Positions 17,270 through 26,726 of a stretch of DNA of 64,000 bases are shown here, piece after piece. Position 1 is the first letter of the stretch; each line of letters begins with the position of its first letter. Origin of the DNA: Coriobacteriaceae bacterium (GTDB taxonomy: Bacteria > Actinomycetota > Coriobacteriia > Coriobacteriales > Atopobiaceae); the NCBI GenBank assembly GCA_004557505.1, contig SFGZ01000010.1, forward strand, positions 1 through 64,000, written 5' to 3'. The notes beneath the pieces were generated by a model that was not told where the DNA came from, did not search any database, and was given only the letters and a program-made list of their open reading frames with translations. The translations under genes were made by a program, and so were the position numbers.

Positions 17270-18430
17270 ATGCAGTTCCCAAAGAGGCTCGACCTGTTTG
17301 GCGACGAGGTCTTCGCCTCGCTCAACGCCAGGCGGCGCGAGCTCGAGGCGCAGGGCCGCGAGGTGTTCGACCTCTCGGTCGGCACGCCGGACTTCGAGCC
17401 GCCGCGCCACGTCGTCGAGGCGCTGAGGAAGAGCGCCGAGGACCCTGCCAACTGGAAGTATGCCCTGCACGACAAGGACGAGCTGCTCCAGGCCGTCTGC
17501 GACTACTACCGCACGCGCTTTGGCGTTGAGGGCGTCACGCCCTCCATGGTCATGAGCTGCCGCGGGACCCAGGAGGGCATGGGCCACGTGTGCGCGGCGC
17601 TGGCAGGCCCAGGTGACGTTGCCCTCATCCCCGACCCGTGCTACCCGGTCTTTGCCGCCGGCACGCTCCTGGCTGGCGCCAGGCCCTGGTACTACCCGCT
17701 CACGGCCGAGCACGACTTTCTTCCCTGGGTGGAGGGCATCCCCGCTGACGTCGCGGACGCTGCCCGGTACATGGTGGTCTCGCTTCCCGCGAACCCCGTC
17801 GGCTCCGTGGGCACGCCCGAGGTCTACGAGCGGATCATCGGCTTCGCGAGGGCCCATGGCATCGTGGTCATCCACGACAACGCCTACTCCGACATCATCT
17901 TCGACGGTCCCGCCGGCGGGAGCTTCCTCGGCTATCCGGGTGCCCCTGACGTAGGCGTGGAGTTCCTCTCGCTTTCGAAGTCCTTCAACGTGACCGGCGC
18001 GCGCCTCTCGTTTCTGGTCGGCCGCAAGGACATCGTGGCCGCCACGCGCAAGCTCCGCAGCCAGGTGGACTTCGGCATGTTCCTGCCCGAGCAGGACGCC
18101 GCCATCGCCGCGCTCACGGGCCCACGCGACTCCGTGGAGCGTCAGCGCCTGCTCTACCAGGAGCGTCGGGACGCGCTCTGTGACGGCTTGGAGGCCGTCG
18201 GCTGGGAGCGCCCCAATGCGCACGGCTCGATGTTCGTGTGGGCGCGCATCCCGCACGGCCGCATGGACTCGCAGGCGTTCGCGCTCGAGCTCATGGAGAA
18301 GGCCGGCGTCATCGTGACGCCGGGGGCGAGCTTTGGCCCCTCGGGCGAGGGCTACGTGCGCTTCGCGCTGGTCATGCCTCCGGAGCGCCTGCGTGAGGCG
18401 TGCCGGAGGATTGGCGGGTCCGGTATCTAG
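17270..18430 (+). CDS. PLP-dependent class I/II aminotransferase (DapL/AspC-like)
   Basis: A 386-residue fold-type I aminotransferase. Visible motifs: FDLSVGTPDFEPP near the N-terminus, SCRGTQEGMGHVCAAL, VSLPANPVGSVG, VIHDNAYSDIIFDG and the Schiff-base lysine in SLSKSFNVTGARL (about Lys237). The overall style is that of LL-diaminopimelate or aspartate-type aminotransferases; which amino acid is used cannot be told. ATG 17270 follows GGGGAGGGG. Translation upstream of this ATG has no family similarity. A nitroreductase gene follows on the same strand. Confidence 0.88.
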   Translation: MQFPKRLDLFGDEVFASLNARRRELEAQGREVFDLSVGTPDFEPPRHVVEALRKSAEDPANWKYALHDKDELLQAVCDYYRTRFGVEGVTPSMVMSCRGTQEGMGHVCAALAGPGDVALIPDPCYPVFAAGTLLAGARPWYYPLTAEHDFLPWVEGIPADVADAARYMVVSLPANPVGSVGTPEVYERIIGFARAHGIVVIHDNAYSDIIFDGPAGGSFLGYPGAPDVGVEFLSLSKSFNVTGARLSFLVGRKDIVAATRKLRSQVDFGMFLPEQDAAIAALTGPRDSVERQRLLYQERRDALCDGLEAVGWERPNAHGSMFVWARIPHGRMDSQAFALELMEKAGVIVTPGASFGPSGEGYVRFALVMPPERLREACRRIGGSGI

Positions 18431-18537
18431 CGGCGGCGCGCCCGTGCCATCGTGGGCGCGCCGCCGAGTGCGTTTGCGCTGCCGGGGATCGGCCCCGGCG
18501 GCAGTCAGTCGGGCATGCCCGGCAGGGAGGCGGCAGC

Positions 18538-19122
18538 ATGAACTCGAAGAACTTCCAGGACCTGGTGAGGTCGTCTCGCTCGTATCGGCGATTCGCCGAG
18601 GAGGAGCCGCTGTGCTACGAGGACCTTGCGGCGCTGGTAAACGCCGCGCGCTTTGCACCCTCGGGGAACAACATGCAGGCCTTGCGTTTCCACATCGTCG
18701 TCGGGCCCGCAGGTTGCCCGGCGGTCTTCCCGCACCTTCGCTGGGCGGCGCTGCTGAGCGACTGGGACGGCCCTGACGCAGGCGAGAGGCCCACGGGCTA
18801 CATTGCCGTGTGCGTGCCCAGAGACCTTGTCGCAAACCCCATCCGGCTGATCGACGCCGGCATCGCGGCGCAGACCATCGCGCTGGCCGCGGCGTCGCGG
18901 GGCCTTGGCTGCTGCATGCTCAAGAGCTTCGACCCCGACGTCAATGACGCCATGGGGGTCTCGGCGGCGGGCTACGCCGCCGTGCTGGTCCTGGCCCTGG
19001 GCGTGCGCGGGGAGCGCGTGGTGCTGGAGACGGGCGAGAGCGAGCATGGGCTTGCGTACTGGCGCGATGACGAGGGCGCCCACCACGTGCCCAAGCTCGC
19101 GCTGGAGGACCTCCTCATCTAG
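18538..19122 (+). CDS. nitroreductase family protein
   Basis: A 194-residue flavin-dependent oxidoreductase. Family features: N-terminal FQDLVRSSRSYRRFAEEEPL (FMN phosphate contact by the SxR-R pattern), ALVNAARFAPSGNNMQALRFH, DAGIAAQTIALAAASRGLGCCML, and a C-terminal AVLVLALGVRGE region. It is short for the family and the physiological substrate is unknown. ATG 18538 has AGGGAGG upstream. Its 3' end overlaps the end of the convergent dehydratase-activase gene by 8 bases. Confidence 0.87.
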   Translation: MNSKNFQDLVRSSRSYRRFAEEEPLCYEDLAALVNAARFAPSGNNMQALRFHIVVGPAGCPAVFPHLRWAALLSDWDGPDAGERPTGYIAVCVPRDLVANPIRLIDAGIAAQTIALAAASRGLGCCMLKSFDPDVNDAMGVSAAGYAAVLVLALGVRGERVVLETGESEHGLAYWRDDEGAHHVPKLALEDLLI

Positions 19123-20944
19123 TGGGACGGTCTTTTTGGCCCAACGACTCCAGGCCGATGAGCGCCGCGCCGATGGCACCGCAGAGCTGCGAGTCCTCGT
19201 GCGTCGCCACCGGTGCCCCCAGCGCCTCGGAGAGCGCGCGCACGACGCCCTCGTTCTGCGCGACGCCGCCGGTCATGAGATAGGGCGGCTCGGCGCTGAC
19301 GCGGCTTGCGAGCGTGGCGGTCTTTCTCGCCACCGAGACGTCGAGCCCGTGGATCACGTCGGGGGTGGGGGTGTTTGCCGCCACGAGCGAGACGACCTCG
19401 CTCTCGGCGAACACGGTACACATGCTGGTGATGCGCACCTCGTGGCGCCACTCGAGCCCCCGGCGGCAGAACTCGTCGAGGTCCATCTCCAGCACGCGCG
19501 CCATGGCCTCCATGAAGCGCCCGGTGCCGGCGGCGCACTTGTCGTTCATCACGAAGCCGGCGACGCCGCCGTTGGCGTTCAAGTGGATGACCTTGGAGTC
19601 CTGCCCGCCGATGTCGATGACCGAGCGCGCGTCCGGGGCGAGGTGATGGGCACCGCGCGCGTGGCAGGTGATCTCCGTGACCGAGGAGTCCATGCCGCCG
19701 ATGTTGTCGCGGCCATAGCCGGTCGAGACGCGCAGGGACACGTCGCCCGCGGCAAGGCCCGCGCGGGAGAGGGCCTCGCCCATCGCGCGCTCCGCGGCGT
19801 CCGCCGCACGGGGGCCGGTGGGGACGATGGCCGTGGCCACGATGCGCCGCCCCGCGTCCATGATCACGACGTCGGTCGACGTGGAGCCGGAGTCCACGCC
19901 CATGACGTACGTCGTCGCCTCGGAGGCCGCGGCCGCGTCGCCGCCCGCCGCCTGCGCGGACTCCCCTCGGAGCCCGCCCCCGCCCCGTGCTCGCAGGGTC
20001 TCGCCAAAGGCCTCGAGCCTCGTGCGCAGCTGCCCCTCGCTCTGGGATGTGCCGTCCGTCTCGATCTTGACCATGGGAATCTCGCCCCTCTCCGCAAGGG
20101 CCCCGTATTCGAAGCCGTAGTAGTCGCAGAATTTCATGGTGTGGTAGACCACGCCTAGCTGCCCGCGCCCGCCCACAAGCCCCTCCCGCTCCGCGATGTC
20201 ATCCATGCGCATGCAGGGAACCTGGTCGAGAAGGGCCGGCGCGTACCAGTCGAGGAAGGCGTCAAGGGGGTCGCTCGCCGTCTTTGCGGCACCGCTCCCG
20301 CCGCCGTTGCCGCCGGCACCCCCGTCCTCGCGGCACGCGCCGCATGCGCGCCCCGCCGCCATCCGCGCGAGCTGGGGAGGGGGAGAGACCCTGAGGCGCC
20401 TGCCCGTGCAGGTGGCGTTCTCCACCGGCATGCCCACGCCCCGCCCGACCTCGGCCACGAGCGAGGCGGATGCGTGCGCGCCCATGAGCGTCACGCGGTC
20501 GTCCGCGCGCCTCACGCCCGTGCCGCACGCCGCGCAGGCGGCACCCACGTCGAACGGCGCGCCAGTGTGGGCTGCGTAGGCGTCCGCCAGCGCCCGCAGG
20601 CGGCGGCGGAAGAGCGCGACCTCGGCGGGCCCGCGCCGGTGCGGCAGGTCGAGCAGGTAGAGGAAGTCCATGCGGTCGGAGGCCCGAAGCACGTCGTAGA
20701 CGCGGCGCACCACATCGCAGCAGGTCACAAGCACGGCCTCGCGTGCGTCGGCGGCCATCATGCGCTCGATGAGGCCCTTGCCATAGCCGCAGAGGTTGGG
20801 GTGGGCCAGCGCGTCGGCATACGCGAAGGAGGCGACGTCCGCCTCGGCGATGCGCGGCGTGGCCCCAAAGCCCGCGAGAAGCTCGATGGGGGTGTACTTG
20901 CAGGCATAGAAGACTTCCCTATGCTCGCGCTGTTCAGATGGCAT
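19115..20944 (-). CDS. fusion of 2-hydroxyacyl-CoA-dehydratase-like domain and ASKHA activase
   Basis: A 609-residue two-part protein. Residues about 1-320 follow the HgdB/FldC (HGD-D) pattern: FYACKYTPIELLAGFG, HPNLCGYGKGLIE, TCCDVVRRVYDVL, YLLDLPHRR, and VVYHTMKFCDYYGFEYG...KIETDGTSQSEGQLRTRLEAF. After an Ala/Gly linker, residues about 345-600 are an HgdC-type activase: GVDSGSTSTDVV, STGYGRDNIGG, DIGGQDSKV, MNDKCAAGTGRFME, CTVFAESEVVSL, TGGVAQNEGV. Activases hydrolyse ATP to inject a low-potential electron through a bridging [4Fe-4S] cluster. Here activase and one dehydratase-like domain are one chain; a second dehydratase-like protein is encoded upstream in the same operon. Confidence 0.85.
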   Translation of the reverse strand: MPSEQREHREVFYACKYTPIELLAGFGATPRIAEADVASFAYADALAHPNLCGYGKGLIERMMAADAREAVLVTCCDVVRRVYDVLRASDRMDFLYLLDLPHRRGPAEVALFRRRLRALADAYAAHTGAPFDVGAACAACGTGVRRADDRVTLMGAHASASLVAEVGRGVGMPVENATCTGRRLRVSPPPQLARMAAGRACGACREDGGAGGNGGGSGAAKTASDPLDAFLDWYAPALLDQVPCMRMDDIAEREGLVGGRGQLGVVYHTMKFCDYYGFEYGALAERGEIPMVKIETDGTSQSEGQLRTRLEAFGETLRARGGGGLRGESAQAAGGDAAAASEATTYVMGVDSGSTSTDVVIMDAGRRIVATAIVPTGPRAADAAERAMGEALSRAGLAAGDVSLRVSTGYGRDNIGGMDSSVTEITCHARGAHHLAPDARSVIDIGGQDSKVIHLNANGGVAGFVMNDKCAAGTGRFMEAMARVLEMDLDEFCRRGLEWRHEVRITSMCTVFAESEVVSLVAANTPTPDVIHGLDVSVARKTATLASRVSAEPPYLMTGGVAQNEGVVRALSEALGAPVATHEDSQLCGAIGAALIGLESLGQKDRPTR

Positions 20945-21012
20945 TGTCCCAACCCCGCTTTCCCTTCCCGCGCGGATCTGGCGTGGCCTAGGCCGTGGCG
21001 GCCTTCCCGGGC

Positions 21013-22329
21013 CTACCCGCGCCTCGCCTCCCGCTTGCGCCTCTCGACCATCTCGAGGAACGCCGAGAACCTCGTGGACATCTGGCCCTCCATGCAGTTG
21101 GCTCGGTCGCAGGCGTCCCCGTCGAGCACCAGCACGGGCCAGCCGGCCCCCTCAAGCCGTTGGCGTATGAGCTGGGCGGCGCCAGCCGTCTGCTTGCAGC
21201 CCCAGTGACAGAAGAGCACCACGGCGTCCGCGTCCGTCTCGCGTGCGAGACGCTCTATGCAGTTCGCCCGGCGAGTCGCCGGCCCGTTGAAGCAGCTGCG
21301 CACCAGGCGCTCGGCCATGAACTCGTAGGGACTCGTCGCGTCAAACCAGGCGTCGCCAGCCGTCACATGCTCGAACATCATGTCGGAGGCCGCGATCTGC
21401 GCCGTCTGGCTGGTGTCCACAAGCTCCCCCAGCGACTCCAGGAAGTAGGGCGAGACGTGCGCCCACACCAGGCTCACGCCCTCGTACGGGGAGGCCGCGA
21501 GGAAGTCGCCCCGCATCTCCCGCGCCAGCTCCTCGCACTCGGGGAGCCCCAGCGAGAGGTGAAGGTCGAGCATCTCCATCATGTCGATGGTCATGGTGTT
21601 CGCGAGGTAGCGCCTGCGGCGCAGGGGGAGTGTGGCCGCAAGCTCGCGCATGGTGCGCTCGGAGCACGAGCATGCCTCGCGCAGGCGCTCCTCGTCGAGC
21701 GCGCGCGAGAACGCATCCTCTGCGACCCTGGCCATCTCGCGCAGCTCGTCGGCCACATAGAGGACCGAGTCGCGCGAGACGTCGTAGGGGACGTCCACGT
21801 AGACGTGGGGGATGCCCCAGAAGCGGCCCAGGGTCTTGAAGGTGAGGTTGTTGGCGTCGCAGGCAACCGAGCAGCTCGCGAGCATGCGGGGTTTGCCAAG
21901 CACGCCCGAGCCCGCCATCCCCATGAGTATGCGGTGGTAGGAGCAATACGTCTCGGGAACGCCGCGTCCCTCCGCCGCGGCGATGAAGCCGCCCTCTGCC
22001 TGCGCGCCGCTCGCGAAGGAGGCGACGGCCTCCGCCGTCACGGGCCGCGCGCCCAGCGCATGGAAGATCTCGTTGGGGGTGAAGATGCTCGTGACCACGG
22101 CGTTGTCGAAGTCCGCGAGCGCGCCCACCACGGAGTCCATGAAGAGCCGGTAGCCGTGGTTGCCCGAGGGCACAAGGTCGCCGTAGGGGGCCAGGTGGAC
22201 CTTGCCGCGCATGGCCTGGAAGCCCAGCATGAGCCAGGTGCGCACGAAGCCGGGGCGCGCCGAGAGGTTCTTCTCGGCCACGCTCCCGTACCAGCCTATG
22301 AGCCGCTCGCCTGCCGATGGGCCTGCCAC
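21013..22329 (-). CDS. 2-hydroxyacyl-CoA-dehydratase-like (HGD-D family) protein
   Basis: A 438-residue protein of the HgdB family, which includes 2-hydroxyacyl-CoA dehydratases, benzoyl-CoA reductases and double-cubane cluster proteins. Cysteines likely to hold an iron-sulfur cluster occur in ETYCSYHR, LASCSVACDANNLTFKTLG and LFCHWGCKQTAGAAQL. GTG 22329 has GAGGAGG upstream and begins 2 bases after the stop of the M16 peptidase gene. The activase fusion follows downstream. No CoA-transferase or acyl-CoA dehydrogenase is nearby, so an acyl-CoA substrate is not supported by context. Confidence 0.82.
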   Translation of the reverse strand: MAGPSAGERLIGWYGSVAEKNLSARPGFVRTWLMLGFQAMRGKVHLAPYGDLVPSGNHGYRLFMDSVVGALADFDNAVVTSIFTPNEIFHALGARPVTAEAVASFASGAQAEGGFIAAAEGRGVPETYCSYHRILMGMAGSGVLGKPRMLASCSVACDANNLTFKTLGRFWGIPHVYVDVPYDVSRDSVLYVADELREMARVAEDAFSRALDEERLREACSCSERTMRELAATLPLRRRRYLANTMTIDMMEMLDLHLSLGLPECEELAREMRGDFLAASPYEGVSLVWAHVSPYFLESLGELVDTSQTAQIAASDMMFEHVTAGDAWFDATSPYEFMAERLVRSCFNGPATRRANCIERLARETDADAVVLFCHWGCKQTAGAAQLIRQRLEGAGWPVLVLDGDACDRANCMEGQMSTRFSAFLEMVERRKREARRG

Positions 22330-22331
22330 GG

Positions 22332-25301
22332 CTACGCCTCCTCGCTGCCAACCAGCTCGCGCACGTCGAGGCCGAGCCCGGATGCCTCGATGGCCTCGCG
22401 GGGGCCAAAGACGCAGACGCCCGTGGCAGAGGCATCCGGCTCGAGCGTCGGCGCGAGGGCGCGCATGGTCTGGGCGGTGGTGTCAAGCACCTGCTGTCGA
22501 ATGATGTTGCGCCAGTTGGCGGGCCTGCCGCTGAAGCGCTGTATGTCCTGTCGGCGGGCAAGCGCGCGGGGCTTCTCGGGGGCGTCCTGTGTGGCCACGG
22601 ACGAGACGATGTAGCCGGAGAGCTCCTCTGCCGTGGGGGTCCAGCCGGCGAGCCAGGCGGAGGCGCCGTCGTAGCGCCCGAGCGTGTCTGCCACGTTGGG
22701 GTCGCGGAACGACCAGAACTGGCGGATCCCCCCGGTGGTGCGCTTGAAGCCCACGCCGTAGGCGCCGCCCTTCACGCGGACCTCGTTCCAGAGGTAGTCG
22801 AGCGTGAGGGCGCGGGAGGCAACCTGCCAGGTGCCCAGTGTGCCGTTGTCGTCCGCAGCGGGAGAGGCCCCGCGCGCCACGAAGGAGACGTTGGAGGGGA
22901 TCACAAACCCCTCGCGCGCCACCTGTGGGGCGGGAATCTGGAGCCTGTGCTCGCATACGCCCGCGCCCTGCTCCGCAAGGCCCAGCGTGCCGCCGAGATC
23001 CCAGAAGCGCTCGCGGTCCTCGGCGGGGCCGGTAAAGCTCACGGTGACCTCGTCGGCGGTGAAGATGCGGTCGGCGAGGCTGGGGAGGATCTCCTGGAGC
23101 GCGGGAAGCCTGCGGTCCCAGTCGGCGAGCAGGCGCTTGAGGAAGAGGTAGTAGTCGATGCCGCCCATTTGGCTCGAGACCACGGCGGGGGACGAGAAGT
23201 AGCTCGCCGTCCTGGCCGTGGCCGCCGCGTGGCCGGAGTTCACGAAGAACTGCTCCTGGGCGATCTTGCGCTGCGTGAGGATGTCGCGCATGCGGCTGCC
23301 GTCGAGGAAGAGCGTCTTGCCCCAGACCTCCTGCGGGATGCCCGCCAGGGCGTCGACCTTCTCGGAGAGGGCGCTTGCGCTCACCACGAGCACGGGGCGG
23401 GCGAACGAGAGGTCGTCGTCGCGCCCGTAGGTCTCGTAGCCAAAGCCGAGGCTGCCGAGGTTCGCCTCGACCATCGTGTCAAGGTCGGACGCCGCGTGGA
23501 GCTTGGTGTCGAGCTTGCCGAGAAGGTCGGTGAGCACGCCTACGTAGGGAAGCTCGGCAAAGCCAACGCGCCGCAGGTCAAAGTAGTGGTAGACATAGTC
23601 GATGTGGCGGGTGTCAAGCTCGTGGGCAATGCAGGGGAGGGGCGCCTCGACGTCTTGCGCCGTGGGGTCCGGGCGGGCCGGCTCGATGTCCTCGACGGTG
23701 AGCGTGGGCAGCGCGGCAAGCGCCTCCGGGGAATCCGGAGCCTCCTGCTCGGCGCGGAGCGCCTCGACCTCGCGGCGCACGGCCTCCACGTCCTCGTCGC
23801 CCATCTGCGCGCGCAGGCGGGCAAGCTCGTCTGCCTCCTCGGCCGCGTCGCCGCCCTTGGTGGGGACCAGCTCGGCCAGGGCGGAGTGGGGGTTCTCGCA
23901 GACCATCTGGGAGAGCAGGCGCTCGAAGAGGCCGCTTTCCAGCCCCCCCTTGAGATCCGCAAGCGCGTCCTCGTAGCGAAGGTAGTCAAAGGGGCGCTCG
24001 TCGTCGTAGAGCCAGCTCGAGAGCGCCTGCATCGAGAGGGCCACGCCGTCTGTTGACCAGGGACCAAAGTCGCGTTCGCGCAGGTTGAACTCGGCCTGGG
24101 CAAGCGAGGCCTCGAGCTTGTCGCGGGGAATGCCGTTCTCGGCAAGCTCGCGGCAGGAGTCCTCGATAAGCTTGCGGAAGCGCCCCGCCACGTTCGCGCG
24201 CGCCCCCTTGAGCTGGAAGACAACCTCGGGCTGGGCGACGCCGTCGATGAGTGCGGCCTGAAAGTCGTTGGCAAGGCCCGCATCGAGGACGCGGCGCTTG
24301 AGCGGGGCCTCGTTGGAGCCGCAGAGCGCGTCGAGCAGCACGTCCGCGGCGAGCACGCGCTCGCGCTGGCTGGACGTGGCCACCACGTACGCCAAGCCCA
24401 CGGAGGCGTTGTCGGGGGTGGTCGCCATCTCGACCCTGACCGGCGCAGCGGCAACTGGCGCCTGGAGCGGCAGGGGGTTGGGCTCGCCTGCCCGGCGCGT
24501 CTCGGCCTTGCGGAAGCGCCTGTCGATGAAGGCCAGCTCGCGGTCTATGTCCATGTCCCCGTAGAGGATGGTGTAGCTGTTGGGGAGGGCGTAGTGGCGG
24601 GCGTGCGCGTCGAGGAAGCCCTCGTAGGTGAGGGTGGGGATGGCGCGCGGCGCGCCGCCGGACTCAAAGCGGTAGGGGCTCTGGGGGAAGAGCGCGCGCG
24701 AGAGCGCCAGGCTTAGCACCTCATCCGGATCGGAGAGGGCGCCCTTCATCTCGTTGAAGACGACGCCGTTGTATGAGAGCGAGCCGTCGCCTGCGGCCTC
24801 GAGGTGCCAGCCCTCCTGCTCGAAGATGCGGCGGCGGTGGTAGATGGCGGGGTGGAGGACGGCGTCCAGGTAGACGCCCATGAGGTTCTCGAGGTCGGCC
24901 GTGTTGGTGGACGCCACCGGATACATGGTCTTGTCCGGGAAGGTGAGGGCGTTCAGGAAGGTCTGCATGGACGTCTTGAGCAGGTTGACGAAGGGCTCCT
25001 TCACGGGGTAGGCGTCCGAGCCGCAGAGCACGGAGTGCTCGATGATGTGGAAGACGCCCGTATCGTCTGCGGGCGGCGTCTTGAAGGCGATCGAGAACGA
25101 CTTGTTGGTGTCGGCGCATGAGATCCACATGGCGCGGGCTCCCGTCGCCTGGTGGCGAAACACGTAGATGGTGCCGGAGACCTCGGGGACGGGCGTCGCG
25201 GAGACCACCTCGAAGCCGGCGTGTGCGCTGCCGGGGGCAAGGGACGGGTCGGGCGCGAGGAAGTCGCGCTTGGGTGCTGTGACGGTGCCTTCAGATGCCA
25301 T
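22332..25301 (-). CDS. M16C family zinc metallopeptidase (presequence-protease-like)
   Basis: A 989-residue insulinase-family protease. The inverted zinc motif HxxEH is at His85-Ile-Ile-Glu88-His89 (GVFHIIEHSVLCGS), followed by YPVKEPFVNLLKTSMQTFLNA and NTADLENLMGVYLDAVLHP, as in PreP/Cym1-type peptidases. The length covers four repeat domains. It would degrade short unstructured peptides, and there is no signal peptide. ATG 25301 has AGGAGG upstream; the longer open frame to 25541 reads as leader. It is the first gene of a three-gene operon with the two dehydratase-like genes. Confidence 0.93.
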   Translation of the reverse strand: MASEGTVTAPKRDFLAPDPSLAPGSAHAGFEVVSATPVPEVSGTIYVFRHQATGARAMWISCADTNKSFSIAFKTPPADDTGVFHIIEHSVLCGSDAYPVKEPFVNLLKTSMQTFLNALTFPDKTMYPVASTNTADLENLMGVYLDAVLHPAIYHRRRIFEQEGWHLEAAGDGSLSYNGVVFNEMKGALSDPDEVLSLALSRALFPQSPYRFESGGAPRAIPTLTYEGFLDAHARHYALPNSYTILYGDMDIDRELAFIDRRFRKAETRRAGEPNPLPLQAPVAAAPVRVEMATTPDNASVGLAYVVATSSQRERVLAADVLLDALCGSNEAPLKRRVLDAGLANDFQAALIDGVAQPEVVFQLKGARANVAGRFRKLIEDSCRELAENGIPRDKLEASLAQAEFNLRERDFGPWSTDGVALSMQALSSWLYDDERPFDYLRYEDALADLKGGLESGLFERLLSQMVCENPHSALAELVPTKGGDAAEEADELARLRAQMGDEDVEAVRREVEALRAEQEAPDSPEALAALPTLTVEDIEPARPDPTAQDVEAPLPCIAHELDTRHIDYVYHYFDLRRVGFAELPYVGVLTDLLGKLDTKLHAASDLDTMVEANLGSLGFGYETYGRDDDLSFARPVLVVSASALSEKVDALAGIPQEVWGKTLFLDGSRMRDILTQRKIAQEQFFVNSGHAAATARTASYFSSPAVVSSQMGGIDYYLFLKRLLADWDRRLPALQEILPSLADRIFTADEVTVSFTGPAEDRERFWDLGGTLGLAEQGAGVCEHRLQIPAPQVAREGFVIPSNVSFVARGASPAADDNGTLGTWQVASRALTLDYLWNEVRVKGGAYGVGFKRTTGGIRQFWSFRDPNVADTLGRYDGASAWLAGWTPTAEELSGYIVSSVATQDAPEKPRALARRQDIQRFSGRPANWRNIIRQQVLDTTAQTMRALAPTLEPDASATGVCVFGPREAIEASGLGLDVRELVGSEEA

Positions 25302-25540
25302 GGTTCCTCCTAGGGGTGCGCGGGAACGCATGGGCCGACCGGCGTTCCCGCGGCCAATGCGGGCCCTGGGGCCCACGTGCCGCTGTTCGAGCAGAAGCCT
25401 AACACGCAAGGTATGGTGCCCATTTTCCCCGGCAGGCAGACCGGCACGTGGCCGGGGGGCGCATTCCGCTGTAGAATCCCATGTCGCTGAGACAGGGGGG
25501 CAGTCCCCTTGCCTTGCCCGAGAAGGATGGGGAATGCTCA

Positions 25541-26458
25541 ATGGCAGAGGCGCTTGGGGAGGGCTTGCGCGACGAGCGGCATCGCAAGCGCATCCTGCGC
25601 GGCGTGGTGTGTACGCTTGTGGGCGGCACGTTCTGGGGCATCAACGGCACGGCGTCAAAGCTGCTTATGGATGCGTATGCAGTCGACCCGCTGTGGCTCG
25701 CGTGCGTCCGCGAGCTCTCAGCCTGCTGGCTCTTCCTTGTGGCGGCGCGAGTCACCGACAAGGGCCAGACCGCTCGCGCCCTACGTGACCCGCGCTCGCT
25801 CGTGGGGATCTTTGGCGTGAGCCTCGGGGCGATCCTCTTCTCCCAGGTGGCCTATCTAGAGGCCATCGACTGGACCAACTCCGCCACGGCGACGGTCATG
25901 CAGAGCTTGGGGATGCTCGCCGTGCTCGCATACGTGTGCGTGAAGATGCGACGGAGTCCAAAGCGGCGAGAGGCGCTGGGCGTGGCGCTTGCCCTGACGG
26001 GTACCTACCTTTTGGCAACGGGAGGCAACCCCGGGCAGCTCAGCCTGCCTGTGGGCGGCCTTGTGTGGGGGCTTCTGTGCGCGGCTGCCTCCGCGTGCCT
26101 CTCCATCCTGCCCGCCCGCCAGCTTGCGAAGTGGGGGAACTTCGTCGTTAACGGCCTGGCATTCCTCTTCGCGGGGGTCATCCTGCTTTTGGCATACAGG
26201 CCCTGGGAGCACATGCCGCGGCTTGACGTCCCCGCCGTGGCGCTGCTCGCTTTCATGGTGGTCGTGGGAACCTTTGGCGCATACGCGCTGTACCTGCAGG
26301 GCGTGAAGGACGCGGGCTCGATGCGCGCGAGCCTTTTGGGCACCGTCGAGCCGCTCACGGCGACGGTGACCTCGGTGCTGTGGCTGGGCACGAGCTTCTC
26401 GGCGGCGGATCTGGTCGGCTTTGCCCTGGTGCTCGCGATGGTGTATCTCACGACGTAG
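25541..26458 (+). CDS. DMT/EamA family transporter
   Basis: A 305-residue integral membrane protein with about ten helices in two EamA repeats. The first repeat starts LRGVVCTLVGGTFWGINGTASKLL and includes GVSLGAILFSQVAYLEAIDWTNSATATVMQ; the second includes GLVWGLLCAAASACLSILPA and AGSMRASLLGTVEPLTATVTSVLWLG, the typical end repeat. Metabolite efflux is usual for the family; the substrate is unknown. ATG 25541 has AAGGATGGGGA upstream. A 107-bp palindromic repeat follows 61 bases downstream. Confidence 0.9.
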   Translation: MAEALGEGLRDERHRKRILRGVVCTLVGGTFWGINGTASKLLMDAYAVDPLWLACVRELSACWLFLVAARVTDKGQTARALRDPRSLVGIFGVSLGAILFSQVAYLEAIDWTNSATATVMQSLGMLAVLAYVCVKMRRSPKRREALGVALALTGTYLLATGGNPGQLSLPVGGLVWGLLCAAASACLSILPARQLAKWGNFVVNGLAFLFAGVILLLAYRPWEHMPRLDVPAVALLAFMVVVGTFGAYALYLQGVKDAGSMRASLLGTVEPLTATVTSVLWLGTSFSAADLVGFALVLAMVYLTT

Positions 26459-26519
26459 CGTTGCCGCGAGCGCCCGGCGCGCGCGGCAGTCGACGCGGGC
26501 GCGGCCGGGGGCCTGTCTC

Positions 26520-26626
26520 GGCAAAACTGCGGCTTAATTGCACCTCTCGAAAGGGGCGCAAGTCATCTACCTGCGACTTCTCTCGGCGACTCACGAGGCC
26601 AACTGCAATTAACCCGCAGATTTGCC
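26520..26626 (+). repeat. 107-bp palindromic repeat, copy B
   Basis: Arms sharing CTGCGGCTTAATTGCA (left) and TGCAATTAACCCGCAG (right) form 23-base terminal inverted repeats with three mismatches. The interior (CCTCTCGAAA ... AAGTCATCTACCTGCG) is nearly the same as in copy C. Copies B and C have the same orientation and flank the gene at 26727-27878. Confidence 0.8.
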
Positions 26627-26627
26627 C

Positions 26628-26706
26628 GCCGCGGCCCGCCGCGACCCGACCCACCGCGGCCCGCCGCGGCCCGGCCCACCACGGCCCGACCCGCCGCGGC
26701 GTGCGC
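26628..26706. repeat. degenerate GC-only tandem repeat
   Basis: About 75 bases made of variants of CCCGCCGCGG and CCCGACCCACCGCGG repeated roughly six times. It lies between repeat copy B and the end of the nuclease-fold gene. No function is evident. Confidence 0.55.
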
Positions 26707-26726
26707 CCGCGTCCCGGGATCGCGGC

